DNA of 64,000 nt. It comes from Desulfobacula toluolica Tol2. GTDB taxonomy: Bacteria; Desulfobacterota; Desulfobacteria; Desulfobacterales; Desulfobacteraceae. The stretch's first letter is position 1. Every line of letters begins with the position of its first letter. Under the pieces are notes generated by a model, which was not told where the DNA came from, ran no database searches, and saw only the letters and a program-made list of their open reading frames with translations. A program made the position numbers and the translations under genes. Shown piece by piece: positions 16,677 to 23,516 of this stretch. Location of the stretch: the NCBI RefSeq assembly GCF_000307105.1, contig NC_018645.1:1748578-1812577 (forward strand). Reading direction: 5' to 3'.

Positions 16677-18173
16677 ATGAAAGGAGAGATTTGGATGGTA
16701 ACGGACCAGCAAGTGAGGAGGTTATTCAAGTTGATTCAAACTGAAAAAAATTTCGGGATAGCAGCAATGAAAGCAGGTATGGATGAAAAAACGGCTCGAA
16801 AGTACCGTAAAATGGGCAAATTGCCAAGCGAACTTAAACAGGAGCATAACTGGAGAACACGTAAGGACCCGTTTGAAGACGTATGGGATGGTATCAAAGG
16901 AATGTTATCAATAAATCCGGGGTTGGAAGCCAAAACCATTTTTGAGGATCTTCAAAGAAACCAGCCAAGCCGATTTGCCGATGGGCAGTTGAGGACCTTG
17001 CAACGGAGGATAAAACATTGGAGGGCAACAGAAGGACCGGGTAAAGAAATTTTCTTCGCTCAAATTCATAAGCCGGGCGAATTATGCCAGTCTGACTTCA
17101 CCCATATGGATGAGCTGGGCATCACCATATCCGGCGTTCCTTTTGATCACATGATTTATCATTTTGTTTTAACCTATTCCAACTGGGAAACCGGTACCAT
17201 ATGTTTCTCCGAGAGTTTTGAAAGCCTGAGCCAGGGCCTGCAAAATGCTTTATGGGAATTGGGCGGTGTACCGTATCATCACCGCACAGATCGCTTGGCT
17301 GCCGCTGTCAACAAGGAGACCCACCCGGAAGAGTTCACCCGCAGATATCAGGATCTTGTCGACCATTACGGTCTGACTCCTTCTAAAACGAACCCGTCCA
17401 GCCCCAATGAAAATGGTGATGTGGAGCAGCGCAATTACCGGTTCAAAAAAGCCGTTGAACAAGCCCTGTTATTGAGAGGTCACCGGGATTTTAAAGACCG
17501 GGAAGAGTATGAGAGTTTTCTGTCCAGGTTGTTTGGGCAACTGAATGCCGGCCGAAAAGGCCGCCTTGCAGAAGAAGTGGAACTCCTGCATCGGCTCCCC
17601 AAACGCCGGATCGACTCATGTAAAAAACTGGATTTAAAAGTCGGTCCCAGCAGTACCATACGAGTCAATCACAATGTCTACTCAGTGAACAGCAGGCTCA
17701 TAGGAGAAAAAATACAGGTTCGTCTTTACATGGAATGTCTGGAAATCTGGTACGGACAGAAAAAGATCGACACCTTGCCACGGTTACGGGGTGAGGGGAA
17801 GCACAAAATCAATTACCGGCATATCATTGACAGCCTGGTCAAAAAGCCGAGGGCGTTTGAAAACTACCGCTATCGTGATGCCATGTTTCCCACCAGCCGT
17901 TTCCGGATTGCCTATGACTATTTAAAAGAACGCTATACTGTTCAAAGCGCTGCCTCAAGATATTTGAAGATTCTATACCTTGCCGCAAAAGACAGTGAAG
18001 TGGCTGTAGACAGTGCTCTGACGGTTTTAATAAACGAAAGCCATGAAATCAGCAAAGATGCGGTTCAGCGCCTTATGGAATCCAATGCCCCTGTTGCCGG
18101 ACCAGATGATATCCATATTCCGGCAGTTGATTTAACCCTTTATGACAAACTTCTCAAGGAGGTGGCAGCATGA
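16677..18173 (+). CDS. istA: IS21 transposase IstA
   Basis: A 498-residue DDE transposase. The N-terminal helix-turn-helix (FKLIQTEKNFGIAAMKAGMD) precedes the catalytic core: first Asp in CQSDFTHMDELGI, second in HHRTDRLAAAV, and Glu in NENGDVEQRNYRFKKAVEQA. The C-terminal part has the Mu-like beta-barrel. IstA cuts and joins the element ends with IstB as helper. The stop overlaps the istB start as ATGA. The frame is intact, so the element may still be active. Confidence 0.93.
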   Translation: MKGEIWMVTDQQVRRLFKLIQTEKNFGIAAMKAGMDEKTARKYRKMGKLPSELKQEHNWRTRKDPFEDVWDGIKGMLSINPGLEAKTIFEDLQRNQPSRFADGQLRTLQRRIKHWRATEGPGKEIFFAQIHKPGELCQSDFTHMDELGITISGVPFDHMIYHFVLTYSNWETGTICFSESFESLSQGLQNALWELGGVPYHHRTDRLAAAVNKETHPEEFTRRYQDLVDHYGLTPSKTNPSSPNENGDVEQRNYRFKKAVEQALLLRGHRDFKDREEYESFLSRLFGQLNAGRKGRLAEEVELLHRLPKRRIDSCKKLDLKVGPSSTIRVNHNVYSVNSRLIGEKIQVRLYMECLEIWYGQKKIDTLPRLRGEGKHKINYRHIIDSLVKKPRAFENYRYRDAMFPTSRFRIAYDYLKERYTVQSAASRYLKILYLAAKDSEVAVDSALTVLINESHEISKDAVQRLMESNAPVAGPDDIHIPAVDLTLYDKLLKEVAA

Positions 18174-18919
18174 TGAGTGATCATGACCAGATCATGAACC
18201 ATCTCAAGAGTCTCCACATGCCGACCATGCGCCGCAGCTATGAAGAAATGGCAGATCAGGCCCGGGCGGAGTCATGGGGGTATGAACAGTATCTTTTACA
18301 GCTGCTGAATCTTGAATGTGAAGTGCGGTGGCAAAACCGGATAGCACGGAACCTGAGGGCATCCAAGCTGCCACCGTCAAAGACCTTTGAAAATTTTGAT
18401 AAAAAACGCCTTCCCATAAAGGTCGCTAATCATTTGAATGTACTGATCGACGGCTCTTTTTTAAGCCGATCTGAAAATATTTTGGCCTTTGGGAATCCGG
18501 GAAGCGGGAAAACCCATCTGTTGTGTGCCATTGGCCATGAATTGATTGCAAAAGGAAAGCAGGTCCTTTTCATCTCATGCAGCCAGCTTGTTCAGGAGCT
18601 GCTGATCGCCAAAAGGGAGCTTGAGTTGACAAAAAAGCTCAAAAGCCTCTCCAGGTTTGATGCCGTGATTATCGATGATATCGGATATGTCCAGCAAAGC
18701 CGGGAAGAGATGGAGGTGCTGTTCACCTTCCTGGCAGACCGGTATGAGCAAGGCAGTCTGATGATCACCAGCAATCTTCCCTTTTCCAAGTGGGAACAGA
18801 TTTTTAAAGATCCGATGACGACGGCTGCGGCTATCGACAGGCTTGTTCATCACAGCATTATCTTTGAATTGAATGTTGAGAGCTATCGCATGGAGCAGGC
18901 CAAAAAGGAGGCAAGATAA
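18170..18919 (+). CDS. istB: IS21 helper ATPase IstB
   Basis: A 249-residue AAA+ ATPase related to DnaC. It has Walker A GNPGSGKTHL, Walker B AVIIDDIGYV and sensor I ITSNLPF. It assembles on target DNA and activates IstA. Two adjacent ATGs (18170, 18173) are possible starts; GGAGG lies at the right distance upstream. It overlaps istA by 4 bp and shares TAATG with the next ORF. Confidence 0.94.
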   Translation: MMSDHDQIMNHLKSLHMPTMRRSYEEMADQARAESWGYEQYLLQLLNLECEVRWQNRIARNLRASKLPPSKTFENFDKKRLPIKVANHLNVLIDGSFLSRSENILAFGNPGSGKTHLLCAIGHELIAKGKQVLFISCSQLVQELLIAKRELELTKKLKSLSRFDAVIIDDIGYVQQSREEMEVLFTFLADRYEQGSLMITSNLPFSKWEQIFKDPMTTAAAIDRLVHHSIIFELNVESYRMEQAKKEAR

Positions 18920-19152
18920 TGTTCGAACACGATATGGAAACAGCATATACCAGGGAAGAACTCGTAGAAATTGTCAAAATGATACGGCTGCATTTATACA
19001 ATAGAGGCCTGCACTGTGGCGCCAGGGTTATAAGGGAGGAAATGGAGAATGAGAATATCCAGCCAATACCTTCTGTGAGAACTATTGGGCGTATATTATC
19101 ACGACATGGCCTAACACATGGCAGAACCGGTTTTTATAATAATCCTGTTTAA
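18919..19152 (+). CDS. Small HTH protein, third ORF of the IS21 operon
   Basis: Seventy-seven residues with a helix-turn-helix pattern (IRLHLYNRGLHCGARVIRE then PSVRTIGRILSRHGLTHGR). It resembles the N-terminal DNA-binding segment of IS481/IS3-type integrases, which would normally continue into a DDE core. Here it ends at a stop soon after, so it is a stump or a stand-alone DNA-binding accessory. The ATG overlaps the istB stop (TAATG), so it is translated with istB. Confidence 0.6.
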   Translation: MFEHDMETAYTREELVEIVKMIRLHLYNRGLHCGARVIREEMENENIQPIPSVRTIGRILSRHGLTHGRTGFYNNPV

Positions 19153-19205
19153 AAACAGATGAATAATAAACGGCCATTTTTTTATGCGAAAATCACATAT
19201 TTTTT

Positions 19206-19234
19206 TTGTAAAGCGTTGTACGGTTATCTATAAT
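19206..19234 (+). promoter_or_regulatory. Sigma-70 promoter inside the IS21 element
   Basis: TTGTAA (19206-19211), a 17-base spacer and TATAAT (19229-19234). The start would be near 19241. It drives the 59-codon ORF and probably the structured segment behind it, independent of the transposase genes. Confidence 0.65.
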
Positions 19235-19282
19235 CTTTGAATGGCAAGGCTTTCGGGTTTTTTTATTTAAAAAGGAGATGGT

Positions 19283-19462
19283 ATGCGTGGAGGATATAGA
19301 GGAAAACCAAAACCGAAATTGCCGTCACATCTAAAGCGTGTTCATGTGAATGCCCGCATCCAGCGGTGGATGCTTGATGAGCTCAAAAAAAGAGGTGAGG
19401 TTGGGATAATTTTGGAGGATATATTGATTAAAGCGGGTTTCAAGTATCAAGCAGAAAAATGA
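19283..19462 (+). CDS. Small 59-residue basic protein in the IS21 passenger module
   Basis: ATG at 19283 follows AAAGGAGA. The product begins MRGGYRGKPKPKLPSHLKR and continues VHVNARIQRWMLDELKKRGE and IILEDILIKAGF. A basic tail followed by strand-helix-helix looks like a ribbon-helix-helix DNA-binding protein, or a small RNA-binding protein. It has its own promoter. The structured noncoding segment begins about 60 bp downstream, so the protein and RNA may work together. I do not recognise a family. Confidence 0.6.
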   Translation: MRGGYRGKPKPKLPSHLKRVHVNARIQRWMLDELKKRGEVGIILEDILIKAGFKYQAEK

Positions 19463-19519
19463 AGAAAAACAATATGCCTCCGGCGGCCCTACGGGGTATT
19501 TGTTCCGCGCTAAGGCGCG

Positions 19520-19660
19520 GGGATTTAACGCATGAAGGACAAAAACATGGGGGGAAGGGCAGAATACATTGGACAGCATACTGCCCCCCATGTCTTCGTC
19601 ACCAGTCACGGCGCTCGGGTTGCTTCCCAGCAGTTGCCCTATCCTCCAGACCGGCGTGAG
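19520..19660 (+). ncRNA. Candidate structured RNA in the IS21 element
   Basis: The segment folds into a two-part hairpin: ACATGGG (19545-19551) with CCCATGT (19587-19593), and GGGCAG (19557-19562) with CTGCCC (19581-19586). It is followed by a conserved core, CGGCGCTCGGGT, GCTTCCCAGC and TTGCCCTATCCTCC. The same layout occurs in the IS110 copies, where the distal stem has different bases but still pairs, which is the sign of a conserved RNA. A short hairpin (CCGCGC/GCGCGG, 19505-19520) precedes it. Function unknown. Confidence 0.55.
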
Positions 19661-19795
19661 GGATATTATCAATGTTACAAAAAATATCAAGTCAATAATG
19701 AAAAAAAATATAAAATCAGCAGGTTATAAAGGAATGAGAAACGGGAATTTTAATTGTCGTTGAAGGAAAAAAATATTTGTCGTTGATCAGATCCT

Positions 19796-20134
19796 GCCCG
19801 TTTTTCCAAAAGTCGTCAAGTCGGTCCTTTCTTAGGGTTAACACCCAGGAGGGACCAATCGGGTGAAATGGACAAGCAACTTCCCATTACTAAAGCAGGG
19901 AATACTTATCTGCGCCAGTTGCTGGTGGGATGTGCCCATTATATTATGGGGCCATTTGGCCCAGAAAATTCCCTGCGCCTCCACGGCCTGGCTATCGCTG
20001 CAAGAGGAGGTAAAAATGCCAAGAAACGAGCCGTTGTCGCTGTCGCCCGGAAATTGGCAGTGCTACTGCATCGACTATGGGTGAGCGAAGACACATACCA
20101 GCCATTTTATTGCAGAGACAAAAAAGTTGCCTGA
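19796..20134 (+). pseudogene. IS110-type transposase, 3' part (interrupted)
   Basis: Continuation of the gene split at 16589, in frame once the IS21 element and one GATCCT copy are removed. It encodes the C-terminal Transposase_20-type region: FLGLTPRRDQSGEMDKQLP, then ITKAGNTYLRQLLV, including the serine expected to be catalytic. It ends ...RDKKVA and is identical to the intact copy. Confidence 0.93.
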
Positions 20135-20227
20135 AGATGAACCTCATCAATATAAAACAGGATTTATGAGTTGAAGATTTTTAAGGAAGATGACCCGATT
20201 TTAAGGGGGCCAGCCGCCCCCTATCCC

Positions 20228-20368
20228 CCCCCGGGATTTATCGCGCTAGGGACAAAAGCATGAGGGAGGAACAGGTACAGTTGCGGTGTACCTGCCCCCA
20301 TGCTCTCGTCACCGGCTGCGGCGCTCGGGTCGCTTCCCAGCGTTGCCCTATCCTCCGAGCCGGCAGTA
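20228..20368 (+). ncRNA. Candidate structured RNA in IS110 copy 1
   Basis: Identical to the segment at 22570-22710 (offset 2,342 bp). It lies in the 3' noncoding part of the IS. The pairing and the shared core are described at that copy. Confidence 0.5.
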
Positions 20369-20690
20369 AGATAATATCACTGCAATACAAAATATCAACA
20401 GGATGGTGCAGCATGATACAAGTTTCCAACGTCTCATCCAGGAGACTGCGATAAGAGCCTTGCAACAGTCGGTTGCCGCTGACATTAAATGGTTGCGTTA
20501 AACAGATAGCAGCTCCTGCCACCGGATATTAACATGCACCGGGACAAATGGCAGTCCCATAAAAGAGTGCGAATGGAAGCGTGATGGTCCGAGACTTGTT
20601 GGATTGGGAAAAGGATAATTCGTGAACGAATTTCCTCTTGACATAAGCCTTCTCATGGAAGCCTCTTAGACAGAGGCGTAAAAGCAAAAA

Positions 20691-20722
20691 AAAACCCTTA
20701 ACAGGATACTGTCAAGGGTTTT
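20691..20722 (-). terminator. Terminator of the cold-shock gene
   Basis: AAAACCCTTaACA (20691-20703) pairs with TGTcAAGGGTTTT (20710-20722) around GGATAC. On the - strand it is followed by a run of nine T. It lies about 50 bp after the csp stop. Confidence 0.8.
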
Positions 20723-20773
20723 TATCTTTTCAAGTCACCAAAATGACTTTGTTCGAGCAAATAAAACGGTTAA

Positions 20774-20974
20774 CTATAGAACGGTTACATTTGTTGCAGC
20801 AGGGCCTTTTTGTCCTTCTTCAACATCAAATGAAACACGATCCCCTTCATTCAGGGATTTAAATCCTGTTGCATTGATGCCGCTATGATGTACGAATACA
20901 TCTTTTCCATTTTCCTGTTCGATAAATCCAAAACCTTTTGAGTCGTTAAACCATTTTACGATACCAGTAGCCAT
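20774..20974 (-). CDS. Cold-shock domain protein
   Basis: A 66-residue CspA-type OB fold starting [18 protein letters not shown], with RNP1 (KGFGFI) and RNP2-like DVFVHH. It binds single-stranded RNA and DNA and acts as an RNA chaperone. I chose ATG at 20974 because of AGGAGA upstream and the canonical N-terminus; the longer frame from 21061 would add 29 non-conserved residues. A 5' leader of 100 or more bases precedes it, including the small stem CCACT/AGTGG, as expected for a temperature-responsive csp mRNA. IS110 copies flank the gene on both sides. Confidence 0.93.
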   Translation of the reverse strand: MATGIVKWFNDSKGFGFIEQENGKDVFVHHSGINATGFKSLNEGDRVSFDVEEGQKGPAATNVTVL

Positions 20975-21203
20975 ATTGGCAATCTCCTGTAATAAAAAAT
21001 AAAAAATTCCAGTTTCTAACTTTGGGGGTAATGCCACTTCCATAGTGGGAGGAATATACACCTTTCTGATGAAACCTTTGCGCTTTACATACAGCAGCGC
21101 AAGTCAAAATATAATATAGGAACATTTGTAAAAGTCAAGCATTAAATTGGCTTTTAATTTCAGTCAATATTTTTTATGTTTATCTCAAGTTTTGTCTTTG
21201 TTA

Positions 21204-21318
21204 GAGCCTGTTTTAAAAATACCACATTGTGCCGTAAACCCCACTGAACAGGTAGGATTCTGCTTGATACAGATATGGGTTTGCTGAAATTAGTCTGTTT
21301 AACCATTTAGACAATAAC
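21204..21318 (+). repeat. Target-side repeat, copy 2 (left flank of IS110 copy 2)
   Basis: Begins GAGCCTGTTTTAAAAATACC and has GAACAGGTAG, so CCTGTT and AACAGG can pair. It is the longer version of the 15700-15770 repeat and holds about 26-45 bases that copy 1 lacks. It ends exactly at the IS edge. Confidence 0.6.
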
Positions 21319-21429
21319 TTTTAAACAGATAATATGAGAAGGCTGGTCCCTCCAACGAGCTATGATATAATCACGCTCAATTAGTAACGCAGTCACCCAA
21401 GGGGCTGCAAAAAAAGGAGGGGACCAGCC

Positions 21430-22476
21430 ATGAATAACAATATCACAATAGGAATGGATTTGGGAGACAAGTTTCACATAGCGGTTGTATTTGACAGTGA
21501 TGGCACTGAATTAGAGATTGCCAAGGTGATTAATACTAAAACCGGTATACGCACGTTCTTCAAACAGTACAAATCCGCCACAGTGGCTATAGAGGCAGGC
21601 ACTCACTCTCCATGGATCAGCCGGTTGTTGACTGAAATGGAGCAGACCGTGTACGTCGGGAACCCTCGTAAATTAAGGTATATCTGGGACAGTATTGATA
21701 AATCAGATGCCCGGGACGCACGGATGCTTGGTATGGTTTGCCGATTGGAACCAAGACTTCTGCAACCAATACACCATCGCAGCAGCCAGGCCCAAGTTGA
21801 TCTGACAACAATCAAATCCCGTGATATGCTGGTTAAGAGCCGCACACAGCTGATCAACCACGTAAGGGGAATCGTCAAAGCCAATGGGGAGCGTCTGCCC
21901 AAATGCAGTGCAGCAAGCTTTGCCAATAAATGTAGTTCCGATATCCCAAAAGAGCTTTGGCCTGCTATAGCGCCTTTGTTTGAAGTTATCACGGAGTTGA
22001 ATTGCCAGATAAAAGAGCTTGAGAGCAAAATTGAACAACTCAGCATAGAAAAGTACCCTGAAACCAGGTTTTTGAGGCAGGTTCCTGGAGTTGGTCCCAT
22101 AACTGCATTGTCATATATCCTTTACATTGAAGATCCTGCCCGTTTTTCCAAAAGTCGTCAAGTCGGTCCTTTCTTAGGGTTAACACCCAGGAGGGACCAA
22201 TCGGGTGAAATGGACAAGCAACTTCCCATTACTAAAGCAGGGAATACTTATCTGCGCCAGTTGCTGGTGGGATGTGCCCATTATATTATGGGGCCATTTG
22301 GCCCAGAAAATTCCCTGCGCCTCCACGGCCTGGCTATCGCTGCAAGAGGAGGTAAAAATGCCAAGAAACGAGCCGTTGTCGCTGTCGCCCGGAAATTGGC
22401 AGTGCTACTGCATCGACTATGGGTGAGCGAAGACACATACCAGCCATTTTATTGCAGAGACAAAAAAGTTGCCTGA
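21430..22476 (+). CDS. IS110-type transposase (intact)
   Basis: A 348-residue recombinase. The N-terminal DEDD domain has GMDLGDKFH (D), AIEAGTHSPW (E) and DKSDARDARML (D, D). A coiled-coil-like linker, ELNCQIKELESKIEQLSIEK, precedes the helix-hairpin-helix QVPGVGPITALSYI. The C-terminal domain has RRDQSGEMDKQLP and ITKAGNTYLRQLL with the conserved serine. These enzymes work with an element-encoded RNA that pairs with donor and target. AAGGAGG lies upstream of the start. Confidence 0.95.
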   Translation: MNNNITIGMDLGDKFHIAVVFDSDGTELEIAKVINTKTGIRTFFKQYKSATVAIEAGTHSPWISRLLTEMEQTVYVGNPRKLRYIWDSIDKSDARDARMLGMVCRLEPRLLQPIHHRSSQAQVDLTTIKSRDMLVKSRTQLINHVRGIVKANGERLPKCSAASFANKCSSDIPKELWPAIAPLFEVITELNCQIKELESKIEQLSIEKYPETRFLRQVPGVGPITALSYILYIEDPARFSKSRQVGPFLGLTPRRDQSGEMDKQLPITKAGNTYLRQLLVGCAHYIMGPFGPENSLRLHGLAIAARGGKNAKKRAVVAVARKLAVLLHRLWVSEDTYQPFYCRDKKVA

Positions 22477-22569
22477 AGATGAACCTCATCAATATAAAAC
22501 AGGATTTATGAGTTGAAGATTTTTAAGGAAGATGACCCGATTTTAAGGGGGCCAGCCGCCCCCTATCCC

Positions 22570-22710
22570 CCCCCGGGATTTATCGCGCTAGGGACAAAAG
22601 CATGAGGGAGGAACAGGTACAGTTGCGGTGTACCTGCCCCCATGCTCTCGTCACCGGCTGCGGCGCTCGGGTCGCTTCCCAGCGTTGCCCTATCCTCCGA
22701 GCCGGCAGTA
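22570..22710 (+). ncRNA. Candidate structured RNA in IS110 copy 2
   Basis: Hairpin GCATG (22600-22604) with CATGC (22641-22645), extended by CAGGTACA (22614-22621) with TGTACCTG (22629-22636). A core follows, CGGCGCTCGGGT, GCTTCCCAGC and TTGCCCTATCCTCC, in which GCTCGG (22665-22670) can pair with CCGAGC (22697-22702). The core is nearly identical to that in the IS21 element, while stem bases differ in a compensated way. It may be part of the IS110 guide RNA or a separate RNA family. A second set of hairpins (GTCTC/GAGAC; ATTCGT/ACGAAT) lies further toward the right end. Confidence 0.55.
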
Positions 22711-23219
22711 AGATAATATCACTGCAATACAAAATATCAACAGGATGGTGCAGCATGATACAAGTTTCCAACGTCTCATCCAGGAGACTGCGATAAGAGC
22801 CTTGCAACAGTCGGTTGCCGCTGACATTAAATGGTTGCGTTAAACAGATAGCAGCTCCTGCCACCGGATATTAACATGCACCGGGACAAATGGCAGTCCC
22901 ATAAAAGAGTGCGAATGGAAGCGTGATGGTCCGAGACTTGTTGGATTGGGAAAAGGATAATTCGTGAACGAATTTCCTCTTGACATAAGCCTTCTCATGG
23001 AAGGCTCTTAAATTAATATTATTGACCGCATTATTTTTTTTATTTTACTTCCTCTATTGTCTTTTGTTAGGATTGTTCCAGGCAGTTTTATTTTTTTATA
23101 TGAAAGTTTTAAAAAATCACACAGAGACTTTCAATCTTTGTTGTGGGCAAATCTTAAATGAAATATCAAATATGCCCGTGGCAGTTATTCAAATTTCATA
23201 TATGTTGGGAGGAAAAACT

Positions 23220-23486
23220 ATGAAATCTATTCAGGTGGAATTTGAAAAGGCTTCAAAAAAAATAACCTTTAAAAAAAATGCAAAAGTGGAAGACTGGTTT
23301 ACAGTATGCAAAAAATTCAATGATGATGTTTCCCGGATTTGTGATGTCACGGACAAAAAAGACTATACCGGTCTTTTTGAGTGTTGTGATGATAAAAATA
23401 AAAAGTTTTTTTATCTGGTTAAGGAGGATAAAAAATTATACCGGATGAAACATAGATATTTTTTTGATAATCTTGGTTTGAAATAA
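23220..23486 (+). CDS. Conserved-looking small protein of unknown function
   Basis: Eighty-eight residues, MKSIQVEFEKASKKITFKKN..., soluble and lysine-rich, with cysteines in VCKKFNDD, RICDVTD and FECCDD. I place the start at 23220 because AGGAGGAA-like bases (GGGAGGAAAAACT) precede it; the longer frame from 23022 adds a hydrophobic AT-rich stretch immediately after the IS110 end that is probably not coding. It lies 30 bp before the response regulator gene and is likely cotranscribed. No family recognised. Confidence 0.6.
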   Translation: MKSIQVEFEKASKKITFKKNAKVEDWFTVCKKFNDDVSRICDVTDKKDYTGLFECCDDKNKKFFYLVKEDKKLYRMKHRYFFDNLGLK

Positions 23487-23516
23487 GAAATTCAGGATCA
23501 TGGAAAAGGGGTTTTG

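Larger units (their letters stand above)
16590..19789 (+). mobile_element. IS21-type insertion sequence (3,200 bp) with passenger module
   Basis: Ends are TGATCAGCG on the left and CGTTGATCA on the right, so both begin with 5'-TGATCA. A second subterminal block, AACGACAATTAAAATTCC, also occurs inverted near both ends. The target duplication is GATCCT at 16584-16589 and 19790-19795, and joining the flanks restores the IS110 transposase frame exactly. It carries istA, istB, a 77-codon ORF, a 59-codon ORF with its own promoter and a structured noncoding segment. At 3.2 kb it is longer than usual IS21 members (about 2-2.5 kb) because of this passenger part. Confidence 0.92.
15771..20661 (+). mobile_element. 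IS110/IS1111-type insertion sequence, copy 1, split by an IS21-type element
   Basis: Edges come from comparison with the second copy: both are identical from TTTTAAACAG to CATGGAAG. Removing the inserted 3,200 bp element and one 6 bp target duplication leaves 1,685 bp, the same length as copy 2. Subterminal inverted repeats ATGAGAAGGCT (15786-15796) and AGCCTTCTCAT (20646-20656) fit the IS1111 subgroup, as does the long 3' noncoding part (about 500 bp) where these elements encode a guide RNA. The copy is inactive because its transposase gene is interrupted. Confidence 0.85.
21319..23003 (+). mobile_element. IS110/IS1111-type insertion sequence, copy 2 (intact)
   Basis: 1,685 bp, identical to copy 1 apart from the IS21 insertion. 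Subterminal inverted repeats are ATGAGAAGGCT (21334-21344) and AGCCTTCTCAT (22988-22998). The 5' noncoding part is about 110 bp and the 3' part about 525 bp. IS1111-group elements encode their guide (bridge/seek) RNA in the 3' part, so that region is of interest. The transposase frame is complete and the element looks recently active. Confidence 0.88.

Noticed and set aside
23022-23219. N-terminal extension of the 88-residue protein
   Set aside because: Hydrophobic AT-rich stretch beginning at the IS edge; a strong ribosome binding site lies before 23220.
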